Positions 55,176-64,000 of a DNA stretch of 64,000 nucleotides are shown here, piece after piece. A program made the position numbers and the translations under genes. Numbering within the stretch: the stretch's first letter is position 1; each line of letters begins with the position of its first letter. The notes under the pieces are model-generated. The model saw only the letters and a program-made list of their open reading frames with translations. It was not told where the DNA came from and did not search any database. This DNA is from Dechloromonas sp. Dech2017. Its GTDB lineage: Bacteria > Pseudomonadota > Gammaproteobacteria > Burkholderiales > Rhodocyclaceae. The stretch covers positions 1 to 64,000 of the forward strand of contig SSXW01000003.1 of assembly GCA_009469585.1 (NCBI GenBank), read 5' to 3'.

Positions 55176-55692
55176 ACTCACCGCCCAGGCGCCAGCCGCC
55201 CCCACCGCCAGCCCGATCCGCCTGCTGCGCCGGGCCATCGCCCTGCTGTCGGGGATTCCCGATTCGCTGATCGCGCTGGTCGGCCGCTTCTCGATCGCCG
55301 CCGTCTTCTGGAAATCCGGCCAGACCAAGGTCGAAGGCCTGGCCATCGACCTGGTGAGCGGCGATTTCCAGCTCGGCTGGCCGCGGCTGGCCGATACCGC
55401 GGTTGATCTCTTCCGCGACGAATACCGGCTGCCGCTGGTCCCGCCCGAGCTGGCTGCCCCGGCCGCCGCCTTCGCCGAGCACCTGCTGCCGCTGCTCATC
55501 CTGGTCGGCCTGGCCACGCGCTTCTCGGCGCTGGCCCTGCTCGGCATGACGCTGGTCATCCAGCTGCTGGTCTATCCCGACGCCTATCCGACGCACGGTG
55601 TGTGGGCGGCCGTGCTGCTCTTCCTGGTCGCCAGGGGCCCCGGCGTGGTGTCGCTGGATCACTGGCTGGCCGGCCGGTTCGGGCGGCGCTGA
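55168..55692 (+). CDS. DoxX-family membrane protein (BufD)
   Basis: 174 residues, four membrane helices, with the DoxX pattern FSIAAVFWKSGQTKVEG and LLPLLILVGLATRFSALALL. Common last gene of bufferin operons. Possibly an electron-transfer or membrane partner. Confidence 0.85.
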   Translation: MTELTAQAPAAPTASPIRLLRRAIALLSGIPDSLIALVGRFSIAAVFWKSGQTKVEGLAIDLVSGDFQLGWPRLADTAVDLFRDEYRLPLVPPELAAPAAAFAEHLLPLLILVGLATRFSALALLGMTLVIQLLVYPDAYPTHGVWAAVLLFLVARGPGVVSLDHWLAGRFGRR

Positions 55693-55702
55693 GGGTTTCG
55701 GT

Positions 55703-55720
55703 CGGGCCATCGGTGGCCCG
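55703..55720 (+). terminator. Probable terminator of the buf operon
   Basis: A 7-bp GC stem, CGGGCCA-TCGG-TGGCCCG, 11 bp after the DoxX gene. It is followed by GCCATTTTCAAATTT, which belongs to dispersed element copy 14, so the element supplies the T-rich tail. Confidence 0.5.
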
Positions 55721-55721
55721 G

Positions 55722-55769
55722 CCATTTTCAAATTTCGCCTGTTTTTCCGGTTGACCGCAGGATTCCCGG
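55722..55769 (+). repeat. Dispersed GTCGAC element, copy 14 (intergenic)
   Basis: CATTTTCAAATTTCGCC, TGTTTTTCCG, GTTGACCGCAGG. Between the convergent DoxX and ptsI genes. Confidence 0.75.
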
Positions 55770-55780
55770 CCCGCGGCCGG

Positions 55781-57523
<1,743 letters not shown>

Positions 57524-57529
57524 GGCGAA

Positions 57530-57799
57530 CTATTCCCCCTCGCCGAAGTAATCGGCGATCAGCGCCAGCAGGGCGGCCATCGCCTCGGCCTCATCGGGGC
57601 CATTGGTTTCCAGCGTCACCTTCGAACCCTTGCCGGCGGCCAGCATCATCACCCCCATGATGCTCTTGGCGTTGATCCGCCGCGCCCCCTTGGCCATCCA
57701 CACCTCGCAGGCGTACTTGCCGGCCAGTTGGGTCAGCTTGGCCGAGGCGCGGGCATGCAGGCCCAGCTTGTTGATGATTTCGGTTTCGGTGGTCAGCAT
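57530..57799 (-). CDS. ptsH: PTS phosphocarrier HPr
   Basis: 89 residues with the phospho-His in KLGLHARASAKLT (about 16) and the regulatory Ser in NAKSIMGVMML (about 47), the HPr-kinase target in betaproteobacteria. Placed between EIIA and enzyme I. Confidence 0.96.
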   Translation of the reverse strand: MLTTETEIINKLGLHARASAKLTQLAGKYACEVWMAKGARRINAKSIMGVMMLAAGKGSKVTLETNGPDEAEAMAALLALIADYFGEGE

Positions 57800-57818
57800 G
57801 AAAGTCGTTCCGGAAGAC

Positions 57819-58208
57819 TCAGTGGTCCAGCATGTTGAGGATGCCGTCGCGGCCGCCGTCGCGGGCGCGGACGAGCAGGGTGGCGAGTGGCTTCTCGCGG
57901 TGATTGAGGGCGCGCAGCAGCATCGGCAGGTTGACCCCGGCCAGGCCCTCGACCCGCCCCGGCACGAGCAGCTTTTGGGCGAGGTTGGCCGGCGAGGCGC
58001 CGAAGACGTCGGTGAGGATCAGCACGCCGTCGCCCGAGTCGACCAGCCCGACCATCTCGCGGCCGAGCGGCAGCAGGTCGAGCGGATCGTCCTCGCCGGA
58101 CAGGCCGAGCTGGTGCAATTGCGGCGGACGCTTGTTCAGCACGTGACAGGCGTTCTGGACGAGGGCCTCGCCAAAACTGCCGTGCGTGATGAGAAGTATG
58201 CCGATCAT
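57819..58208 (-). CDS. PTS EIIA component, mannose type
   Basis: 129 residues with the phospho-His in ILLITHGSFGEAL (about 9) and LILTDVFGASPANLA. This three-gene set (EIIA-Man, HPr, EI) without EIIB/EIIC is typical of betaproteobacteria and is thought to be regulatory. Confidence 0.93.
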   Translation of the reverse strand: MIGILLITHGSFGEALVQNACHVLNKRPPQLHQLGLSGEDDPLDLLPLGREMVGLVDSGDGVLILTDVFGASPANLAQKLLVPGRVEGLAGVNLPMLLRALNHREKPLATLLVRARDGGRDGILNMLDH

Positions 58209-58233
58209 GCTGCGGATTCTAACCCGAAGCGAA

Positions 58234-59121
58234 TTACCTGCGGCTGACGATCAATATCCCGATGACAACCAGCGCGGCGCCGCCCATCTGGGCCAGCGAA
58301 ATGCCCTCGTCGAGCAGCCACCAGCCGAAGCCTATGGTCAGCATCGGCCCCACCATGCTGACCAGCGAGGCGTGGCCGGCGCCGATCCGGCGAATCGCCG
58401 CCGACTGCGCGAAGACCGGCACCACCGTGGCGAACACCGCCATGGCCAGGCCCCAGCCATAGACCGGCAACGGCTGGATGATGGCGGTCAGCGGCTGGGC
58501 GAGCAGGAAGTGCACCAGCACGACGGCGGCCGAGACCAGCGAGGAGAGGGCGGCGAAGCGCATCGCCCCGACCCGCCCTATCATCGTCGCGCTGCCCGAC
58601 AGGTAGACGGCGTAGGAGACACTGGAGGCGAAAACCAGAGCGCCGCCGATCAGCACGTCGCGGGGGTCGCCCAGCCCGAGGTCATGGATGAAGGCGGCGC
58701 CGATGCCGGCGTAGCAGAGGACGACGGCCAGGCCCTCGCGGCGGGTGAAGGGCTTGCCCTGGAAGAGCACGCCGATGAGCAGGGTCAGCGTCGGGTAGGT
58801 GAACAGGATCAGCCGCTCGAGGCCGGCCGAGATGTATTGCAGGCCCCAGAAATCGAGGATGCTGGCGCCGTAGTAGCCGACGCAGCCGAGGGCGAACAGC
58901 CGCCCCCAGTCGCCGCGCGTCAGGCGGGTGCCCGTCTGGCGGCCGGCCACCGCCACCCACAGGAAGGCGGGCAGCGCGAAGCCCATGCGCAGCGCGAGCA
59001 GGGTGATGGCGTCGACGCCGTAGGGGTAGGCCAGCTTGACGAAAATGGCTTTCAGCGAGAAGCCGAGGGCGGCGAGCAGCGCTAGGGCAGCCCCGTAAGC
59101 GTTCGATTTTTCCAAAGCCAT
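58234..59121 (-). CDS. EamA/DMT-family transporter
   Basis: 295 residues forming ten membrane helices in two EamA halves (LLAALGFSLKAIFVKLAY; GALVFASSVSYAVYLSG). Likely an exporter of amino acids or other metabolites. It is divergent from the LysR gene 94 bp away, which probably controls it. Confidence 0.85.
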   Translation of the reverse strand: MALEKSNAYGAALALLAALGFSLKAIFVKLAYPYGVDAITLLALRMGFALPAFLWVAVAGRQTGTRLTRGDWGRLFALGCVGYYGASILDFWGLQYISAGLERLILFTYPTLTLLIGVLFQGKPFTRREGLAVVLCYAGIGAAFIHDLGLGDPRDVLIGGALVFASSVSYAVYLSGSATMIGRVGAMRFAALSSLVSAAVVLVHFLLAQPLTAIIQPLPVYGWGLAMAVFATVVPVFAQSAAIRRIGAGHASLVSMVGPMLTIGFGWWLLDEGISLAQMGGAALVVIGILIVSRR

Positions 59122-59215
59122 TCACCTGCGGATCGAGAGAGATGCCATTGAACAACGCGCCACTCGACCGGACAATTGCTATTATCCCAAGCCAGCCTTC
59201 GTTACAGACGAAACC

Positions 59216-60091
59216 ATGCGCTACGATCTCCCCGACCTGCGGCTGGTCGCCGCCATCGCCGACAGCGGCAGCCTGACCCGCGGCGCCGAACAGGTGCACC
59301 TGGCGCCTTCCTCGGCCAGCCATCGCCTGAGCCAGCTCGAAGCGGCCCTCGGCGTGCCGCTCTTCGCCCGCCATGCCCGCGGCCTGACGGCAACGGCGGC
59401 CGGCGAGGCGCTCTTGCGCCACGCTCGCCAGGTCTTCGCCCAGCTTGAGCAGATGCACGCCGACCTCGCCCCCTACGCCAGCGGCCTGCACAGCCAGGTG
59501 ACCGTCTTCGCCAACACCAACGCCATCAACTGCTTCCTGCCCGAAGACCTTGGCGATTTCCTGCACGACCACCCACTGATCCGCATCAGCCTCGAGGAGC
59601 AGCCCAGCCCGGCCATCATCCAGGCCGTCGCCGCCGGCCAGGTCGATATCGGCGTGGTGGCCGCCGAGGGCGACCTGGCCGGCCTGCACAGCCAACCCTA
59701 CCGCCACGATCGGCTGGTCCTCATCGTGCCGCCCGGCCACCGGCTGGCCGGGCGCCCGGCGCTGGCCTTCGCCGAGGCGCTGGGCGAGCCCTTCGTCTGC
59801 CTGCACGCCGGCAGCGCTATCCACACCTTCATGATGAACCACGCCGCCCGCCTGGGTGGACGGCTCGACGTGCGCATTCAGGTGCGCAGCTTCGCCGCCG
59901 TCTGCCGCATGGTAGCGGCCGGCGTCGGCATCGGCATGGTGCCCCGCTCGGCGGCGGACGGCGTGGCCACCGTCGAAATCACCGACGACTGGGCGCCCCG
60001 CGACCTGCAGCTGTGCGTCCGGACGGCGGCCGCGCTGAGCCCGGCCGCCGCCGCCCTCTTCGCCCACCTGGCAGCCCGCGGCGCCGGTTGA
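59216..60091 (+). CDS. LysR-family regulator
   Basis: 291 residues: an N-terminal helix-turn-helix (DLRLVAAIADSGSLTRGAEQ, then LAPSSASHRLSQLEAALG), followed by the periplasmic-binding-like effector domain (VTVFANTNAINCFLPEDL). It is divergent from the EamA transporter, the common regulator/target arrangement. Confidence 0.9.
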   Translation: MRYDLPDLRLVAAIADSGSLTRGAEQVHLAPSSASHRLSQLEAALGVPLFARHARGLTATAAGEALLRHARQVFAQLEQMHADLAPYASGLHSQVTVFANTNAINCFLPEDLGDFLHDHPLIRISLEEQPSPAIIQAVAAGQVDIGVVAAEGDLAGLHSQPYRHDRLVLIVPPGHRLAGRPALAFAEALGEPFVCLHAGSAIHTFMMNHAARLGGRLDVRIQVRSFAAVCRMVAAGVGIGMVPRSAADGVATVEITDDWAPRDLQLCVRTAAALSPAAAALFAHLAARGAG

Positions 60092-60106
60092 TGGCGCCCG
60101 GCGACT

Positions 60107-61102
60107 TCAGCGCAGGCGGCTGAGCACGGCCGGCTGCTCGGCCTGGGCGCCGTTCAGCCAGATGCGGCCGCGCAGCGTGCGGCCATCGGCCGCCAGCTGC
60201 AGGCTGAGGTTGCCGCCGTCGATGGCCGGGCCGACCGCCGGGCTGGGCATGACGCGCAGCGCGATGTCGAGGGCCACCGGCACGCCGGGATGGGCGATGC
60301 GCCGGCCGTCGCCGAGATACATGATGGCGTCCAGCGGGCTGCCCGCCCGCTCCTGCCAGAAGGCCCGGTAGTCGCGCCAGTCCGGCCGGTCGACGATATT
60401 CACCGGCTCGCTGGCCAGGGTTACCGTATCGCCCTGCCCGGCGAGCACGACGACGACCGTTTCGCCTTGCCAGAGCGTGGCCTGCCAGCGGCCGTCGAGG
60501 GCTTCCGGGACGGATGGCCGGGTCAGCCACCAGGCGCCACCGGCCAGGGCGGCGAGCAAGGCGAGGGCACCCAGCCAGCGCCGCCTGCCCCCGGCTGGCG
60601 GGGCGGCCGCGGCTACGCCGCCGGAGCCGGCCTTTTGCACGCCGAGCGCCTCCAGGTCAGCGACCAGGCGGGCCACGTCAGCCGACCAGTCGTAGGCGCG
60701 CAAGGGTCGCCAAGTCAGTTCGCCCAGCCGGTCGAAGGGTTCCGGCAGGCCGGCGGCGTCAGGCACGGCACCGACCCCGTCGGCGAGCAGCGGGATGATC
60801 CGGGCATCCACGGCGAAGGCGGCGGCCAGTTCGCGGCGCACCGGGTCGTCGTCGGCAGCGATGCGCAATCGCCCGTGGCCATCGGTCGCCGCCAGCAGTT
60901 GCGGCGTGACCAGCAACAGCAGCACCGGGCGGCCGTCGATGGCCCGGCCGATCTCGGCCCGCCAGGCCGAGCCGCCGCCGAGGTCGTCCTTGTCGAGAAA
61001 GACCGCGGCGTCGCCGAACACCCGGCCGAGGTCGCGGGCCAGCGCGGTGGCCTTGTCGGCCCCGTCGGCGGTGCGGTAGCTGATGAAAATGCGTTCGGAC
61101 AT
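60107..61102 (-). CDS. TIR-domain membrane protein
   Basis: 331 residues. TIR domain at 1-150: ERIFISYRTADGADKATALA, VFLDKDDLGGGSAWRAEIG and PVLLLLVTPQLL. The Glu of DPVRREL (about 91) is at the active-site position. One membrane helix (LGALALLAALAGGAWWL, about 173-190) follows, then a beta-rich C-terminal domain of about 130 residues facing the periplasm. The ATG at 61102 is used. It stands alone, convergent with the LysR gene. It may be a lone defence or signalling protein, unrelated in sequence to the island TIR apart from the fold. Confidence 0.75.
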   Translation of the reverse strand: MSERIFISYRTADGADKATALARDLGRVFGDAAVFLDKDDLGGGSAWRAEIGRAIDGRPVLLLLVTPQLLAATDGHGRLRIAADDDPVRRELAAAFAVDARIIPLLADGVGAVPDAAGLPEPFDRLGELTWRPLRAYDWSADVARLVADLEALGVQKAGSGGVAAAAPPAGGRRRWLGALALLAALAGGAWWLTRPSVPEALDGRWQATLWQGETVVVVLAGQGDTVTLASEPVNIVDRPDWRDYRAFWQERAGSPLDAIMYLGDGRRIAHPGVPVALDIALRVMPSPAVGPAIDGGNLSLQLAADGRTLRGRIWLNGAQAEQPAVLSRLR

Positions 61103-61206
61103 GGATGCCCCCGCGAATTCGGGAAAAGCTGCTGCATCCAGTATCCGCGGCCGGGCGGCCAGCGTCAAACGGGTTTTTCCGGCGGCGGGCGGGGCCCGGC
61201 CAGGGG

Positions 61207-61776
61207 CTACTCGAGCGGCCGCTTGACGGTCAGGGCGCCGCGGATCTGGCCCCTGGCGTAGCCGGTCGCCTGGTCGTGCGGATAGCTTGCGGCCAGGCTG
61301 GCCCGCAGGCCGGCGTCAAGTTCGCCGGCCGGGCCGTGGCACTTGAGGCAGACGTCGGCCACCGGCAGGGCCTTCATGTAACGGAAGACCGGCTTGCCGT
61401 CGATGCTGACGATTTCGCTTTTTTCCAGCGTTTCCGGTTTTTCGCCAGCCGCCGCGCGGATGTTGAAATCGGCCAGCTGGCGGGCTTCCCACAGGTCGGG
61501 CGTGGCCCGCTCGGCGTTGCGCGTCTTGAGGCTGACCCGACGGATGTCCCAGCCGGTTTCCCGGCGCTTTTCCTTGATCAGCGACGGCGCCGTTTCCTTG
61601 CAGACGGGGATGGCGCCAGCCACACCCTTGTCGGCGACAGCTTCCTGCATGGCGGCGACCACCTTGGGCACCACCGGCAGCACGGTCTGTTTGGTATTGG
61701 CGGTCAGCGCCGCCAGATCCTGCGCCAGGGCGGGCAGGGCGGTCAGCGACAGGGCGATGGCGAGGGAAGGTTTCAT
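61207..61776 (-). CDS. Periplasmic heme-binding DUF3365 (Tll0287-like) protein
   Basis: 189 residues: signal peptide (KPSLAIALSLTALPALA) and a PAS-like DUF3365 domain with the heme motif CLKCH in VADVCLKCHGPAG. Others of this family are redox sensors or c-type cytochromes. No partner kinase adjoins it. Confidence 0.85.
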   Translation of the reverse strand: MKPSLAIALSLTALPALAQDLAALTANTKQTVLPVVPKVVAAMQEAVADKGVAGAIPVCKETAPSLIKEKRRETGWDIRRVSLKTRNAERATPDLWEARQLADFNIRAAAGEKPETLEKSEIVSIDGKPVFRYMKALPVADVCLKCHGPAGELDAGLRASLAASYPHDQATGYARGQIRGALTVKRPLE

Positions 61777-61844
61777 GACCGGGTCCTTGTATATAAGCGT
61801 GATCTTATATTACACCAGCCGGCCCGGAAAATCTCCCCGGGATC

Positions 61845-61884
61845 AATACCGCTGCGGTCGACGCCAAAATCGGGGCAAAAGGCC
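61845..61884 (-). repeat. Dispersed GTCGAC element, copy 15 (reverse, intergenic)
   Basis: Read leftward: GGCCTTTTGCC, CCGATTTTGGC, GTCGACCGCAGCGGTATT. Core perfect. The 166-bp gap holds nothing else evident. Confidence 0.75.
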
Positions 61885-61942
61885 AGGCCGGTCGGCACCG
61901 GGAGCAGGCACTCCCGGTCACCGCCGACGGCCGGCCCGGCGA

Positions 61943-63088
61943 TCAGAGTTTGATCGACTTGCGCAGACTGGCCAGCAGCTTGTCGCCCATGCCCTTGGCC
62001 CGGGTCAGCTCGTCGAGCGAGACGTAGGGGCGAGCGGCGACGATGGCCCGGGCGAGGACGGGGCCGATGCCAGGCACGGCGCCCAGTTCGGCGAGGGTCG
62101 CCGAATTGACCGAGGGCGGCGGGTGGCCGCCCTGGCTGGCTGCCGCCGAAGGGGCCTGGCCGGCAGCGGCCTTGGCCGGTTTGTCGGCCTTCCCGGCCTT
62201 GGCCGCCTTCCCGGCCTTCCCGGCCTTTTCGGCCTTTTCGGCCTTTTCGGTTTTGTCCGCTTTCGGTGCCTTGGCAGCCTTGCCGGTAGGCGCCTTGCCT
62301 GCAGCCGGCTTGGTCGCCGCCGGGGTCTTTTTTACCGGGGCTGCTTCGGCCACTGCGGCTGCGTCCGGCTCGGCCGCCCCGGCCAGCGGCAGGATGCGGT
62401 AGTCGCGCGTCAGGTAGCCGGCCGGCGTCCATTCGCGCAGCATCAGGGTCAGGTGGCCGATGGCCGGCAGGGGACCGGCGTGGGCGTCGAAATGGCAGTC
62501 GCTCCATTCGCTCTGGCCGGCCAGGGTGCCGAGCACGACGCTGGCTACCGGCACGCCGCTCCAGCTGCCGCCGCCGTAGGGCGCTTCGAGGGCCCACACT
62601 TCGAGGGCCAGGGTGCCGCTCAGGTTGTCGGCGTCGCGCGGGTTCTCGATGCAGTCGAGATCGAGGCTGAGCAGGCCATCAGCTAGCCGGCCGCCGACAT
62701 GGCCGCGGAAACGCGGCTGGACGAAATGCACCGGCTGCGGGTAGGTGGCGCTGTCTTCCTGCGTGTCGCAGGTGCCGAAGGCGCCGGAAGCGAGGACCAG
62801 GGACAGGGTATGCTGGCCGATGCCGGCCGGCGGCAGCAGGGCGGCGGCGCCGCCCACCGAGACCCGGCCGTTGCCGTCCGGATAGAGCAGGCCGAGGGCC
62901 AGTTCGGCGAGCTTGATGCCACGGTCGCTCCACAATTGCAGCGCCCATTCCTGCCCGGTCAGCCGCCAGGCGTCGCACAGGATGTCGGCGTTGAGATGGA
63001 CGGTGTCGCCATCCAGGCGGTAGCCGTGCGCGTCGCCCAGGCGGGCGGCGGGTTGTTCGGAAATATTCAGTTTGGCGGGGATTTTCAT
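61943..63088 (-). CDS. Helix-hairpin-helix protein with Lys/Ala-rich linker
   Basis: 381 residues. The first 235 form an uncharacterised beta-rich domain (HLNADILCDAWRLTGQEWAL, WSGVPVASVVLGTLAGQSEW). A linker at about 250-315 is made of KA/KADK/EKAEKAGKAGK repeats like histone H1 tails. The last 60 residues are a ComEA-type helix-hairpin-helix (VNSATLAELGAVPGIGPVLA), which usually binds DNA non-specifically. The combination suggests a nucleoid or DNA-uptake role, but the N-terminal domain is not recognised. Confidence 0.72.
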   Translation of the reverse strand: MKIPAKLNISEQPAARLGDAHGYRLDGDTVHLNADILCDAWRLTGQEWALQLWSDRGIKLAELALGLLYPDGNGRVSVGGAAALLPPAGIGQHTLSLVLASGAFGTCDTQEDSATYPQPVHFVQPRFRGHVGGRLADGLLSLDLDCIENPRDADNLSGTLALEVWALEAPYGGGSWSGVPVASVVLGTLAGQSEWSDCHFDAHAGPLPAIGHLTLMLREWTPAGYLTRDYRILPLAGAAEPDAAAVAEAAPVKKTPAATKPAAGKAPTGKAAKAPKADKTEKAEKAEKAGKAGKAAKAGKADKPAKAAAGQAPSAAASQGGHPPPSVNSATLAELGAVPGIGPVLARAIVAARPYVSLDELTRAKGMGDKLLASLRKSIKL

Positions 63089-63283
63089 GGGTTCTTGCCG
63101 TGTGTTTTGTGAGTAACGGGCAAATTATAGGACGGGATTTATGACATAAAAACCAAGGGTGCCGACTATTTTCCCGACTGCACCTTCACGGTGCAAAAAG
63201 CGGCGTCACAGGGCTTTCCGAGCCGCAAAATGTTCGTCGCCGAAGGCCAAATTGGCTGGTTTACGACAATTTTCGATCCACCA

Positions 63284-63332
63284 CGCCGATCGCTGCGGTC
63301 GACGGCAAAAAAATGCCGAAAGCGAAATCAGC
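63284..63332 (-). repeat. Dispersed GTCGAC element, copy 16 (reverse)
   Basis: Read leftward: GATTTCGCTTTCGGC, ATTTTTTTGCC, GTCGACCGCAGCGATCGG. Abuts the 3' end of the TfoX-N gene. The rest of 63089-63327 shows only a short TGCACC/GGTGCA hairpin. Confidence 0.8.
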
Positions 63333-63672
63333 GATTGACGACCGGCTTGGGCGGCAGGGTGGCGACGAAGGCCAGGCACTGCTCGACCCAGTCGGCCAGC
63401 GCCTGGTCGGAAACCAGCGCCGCACTGTCGACGTAAACATAGCCGCGCAGCGGCCGGCCGGTGAAATCCATCTCGCGGACCTGCGGCCGGGCCAGCGCCG
63501 CCGCGTAGGCGGACGGCCCAACCCGGGCCATCAGCGTATCGCCGAGCACGCCGACGAACATGTGCCCGTCGGCCATGAAGGCGAGGCCGCCGAACATCCG
63601 CCGTTCGCTGATGTCGCGCCGCTCGTCGAGCGTCTCGCGTATGCGTTGCGCCATTCCCTCGTCGTAGGCCAT
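63328..63672 (-). CDS. TfoX N-terminal domain protein
   Basis: 114 residues with the TfoX-N pattern RRMFGGLAFMADGHMFVGVL and RPLRGYVYVD. Such stand-alone TfoX-N proteins are common and of uncertain role; full TfoX activates competence. Start at MAYDEGMAQRI (63672); the longer upstream frame is not conserved. Confidence 0.82.
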   Translation of the reverse strand: MAYDEGMAQRIRETLDERRDISERRMFGGLAFMADGHMFVGVLGDTLMARVGPSAYAAALARPQVREMDFTGRPLRGYVYVDSAALVSDQALADWVEQCLAFVATLPPKPVVNR

Positions 63673-63724
63673 GCCAGCCCCCTTTCCCTCGACGCCCGGC
63701 CGAAACCGGCCGCTTCGCCGCCGA

Positions 63725-63931
63725 TCACGCCGCCGCCAGCAGGCTGCCCCGGCGGACCAGGCAGCAGTCCATTTCGATGATCGACAGATCCTTGTTCCGG
63801 CTGACCGGATAGATCCCGCTGATTTGAAAGCCGGCGCCCTCGTAGGTTCGCAGCGCCGACTGGTAATCCGGCATGCCGGAATAGATCGGGGTGATCGACA
63901 GTTCGGAGAGCAGGCGTCGCGCCATGCCCAA
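63725..63931 (-). pseudogene. C-terminal fragment of an FkbM-type methyltransferase gene
   Basis: 68 codons: YSGMPDYQSALRTYEGAGF then SGIYPVSRNKDLSIIEMDCC. This matches the end of FkbM-family methyltransferases. The SAM-binding part is missing, so this is probably a decayed gene. Confidence 0.5.
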
Positions 63932-63991
63932 ACGTCATCTCGCCTTGCCGGCCGAAGATTGCTATCCTGAAACCGAGGAGGAGGAGGCGCC

Positions 63992-64000
63992 ATGAAAGGT
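63992..64000 (+). CDS. Start of an unidentified gene (cut by window end)
   Basis: ATG AAA GGT preceded by a strong GGAGGAGGAGG ribosome site (63976-63988). Only three codons are visible, so nothing can be said about the product. Confidence 0.5.

Overview
This window looks like the chromosome of a high-GC betaproteobacterium, most likely of the order Rhodocyclales (Dechloromonas/Azonexus-like). The evidence is the gene order mnmG-rsmG-parA-parB-atpIBEFHAGDC, a circularly permuted two-piece tmRNA gene, and overall codon use. The genus is an inference.

Layout. Positions 1-132 hold the end of an IS3-type insertion sequence. 141-11313 (all leftward) carry the complete ATP synthase operon with its promoter and terminator, preceded by parB, parA, rsmG and mnmG. 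11432-15763 carry a receiver-TPR protein and a secreted FecR/DUF6600 protein. 15770-28925 carry a selenium/arsenic natural-product locus: senA (leftward), then senB, a selD-type senC, an arsS-like radical SAM gene, an arsM-like methyltransferase, a VTT-membrane/flavin disulfide-reductase fusion, a DUF3047 protein, two 'arsenosugar-type' glycosyltransferases, a SelD-associated flavoprotein, an ECF sigma factor with a small zinc-finger partner, and an ATP-grasp enzyme. 39877-44305 carry a PhnCDE-like ABC transporter and egtD, which makes hercynine, the SenA substrate. The two blocks look like one selenoneine locus that has been split.

Between them, about 29032-39668, lies a foreign-looking island of five same-strand genes: a TIR protein, an unknown 188-aa protein, a MoxR-type AAA+ ATPase, a 1752-aa membrane protein with a CoxE-like N-terminus and 16 nearly identical WD40 units, and a multi-span membrane protein ending in a TIR-like domain. 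I read it as an undescribed MoxR/WD40/TIR conflict (anti-phage) system. Its borders are diverged direct copies of the ATP-grasp/phnE convergent junction, as a single-crossover integration of a circle would leave.

44349-64000 carry ribE, a decayed MscS-like fragment, permuted ssrA, a TonB / thioredoxin / BNR-repeat / TonB-receptor operon, ethanolamine ammonia-lyase (eutBC), a bufferin (copper-buffering) operon, a minimal PTS (EIIA-Man, HPr, EI), an EamA exporter with a LysR regulator, a TIR membrane protein, a heme-binding DUF3365 protein, a helix-hairpin-helix protein with a lysine/alanine-rich linker, a TfoX-N protein and gene fragments.

A striking unexplained signal is a dispersed element of about 45 bp. 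I found 16 copies by eye, on both strands, between genes and inside genes. It has two T-tracts one helical turn apart followed by a GTCGACCGCAGC core. It is absent inside the island and from the atp operon.
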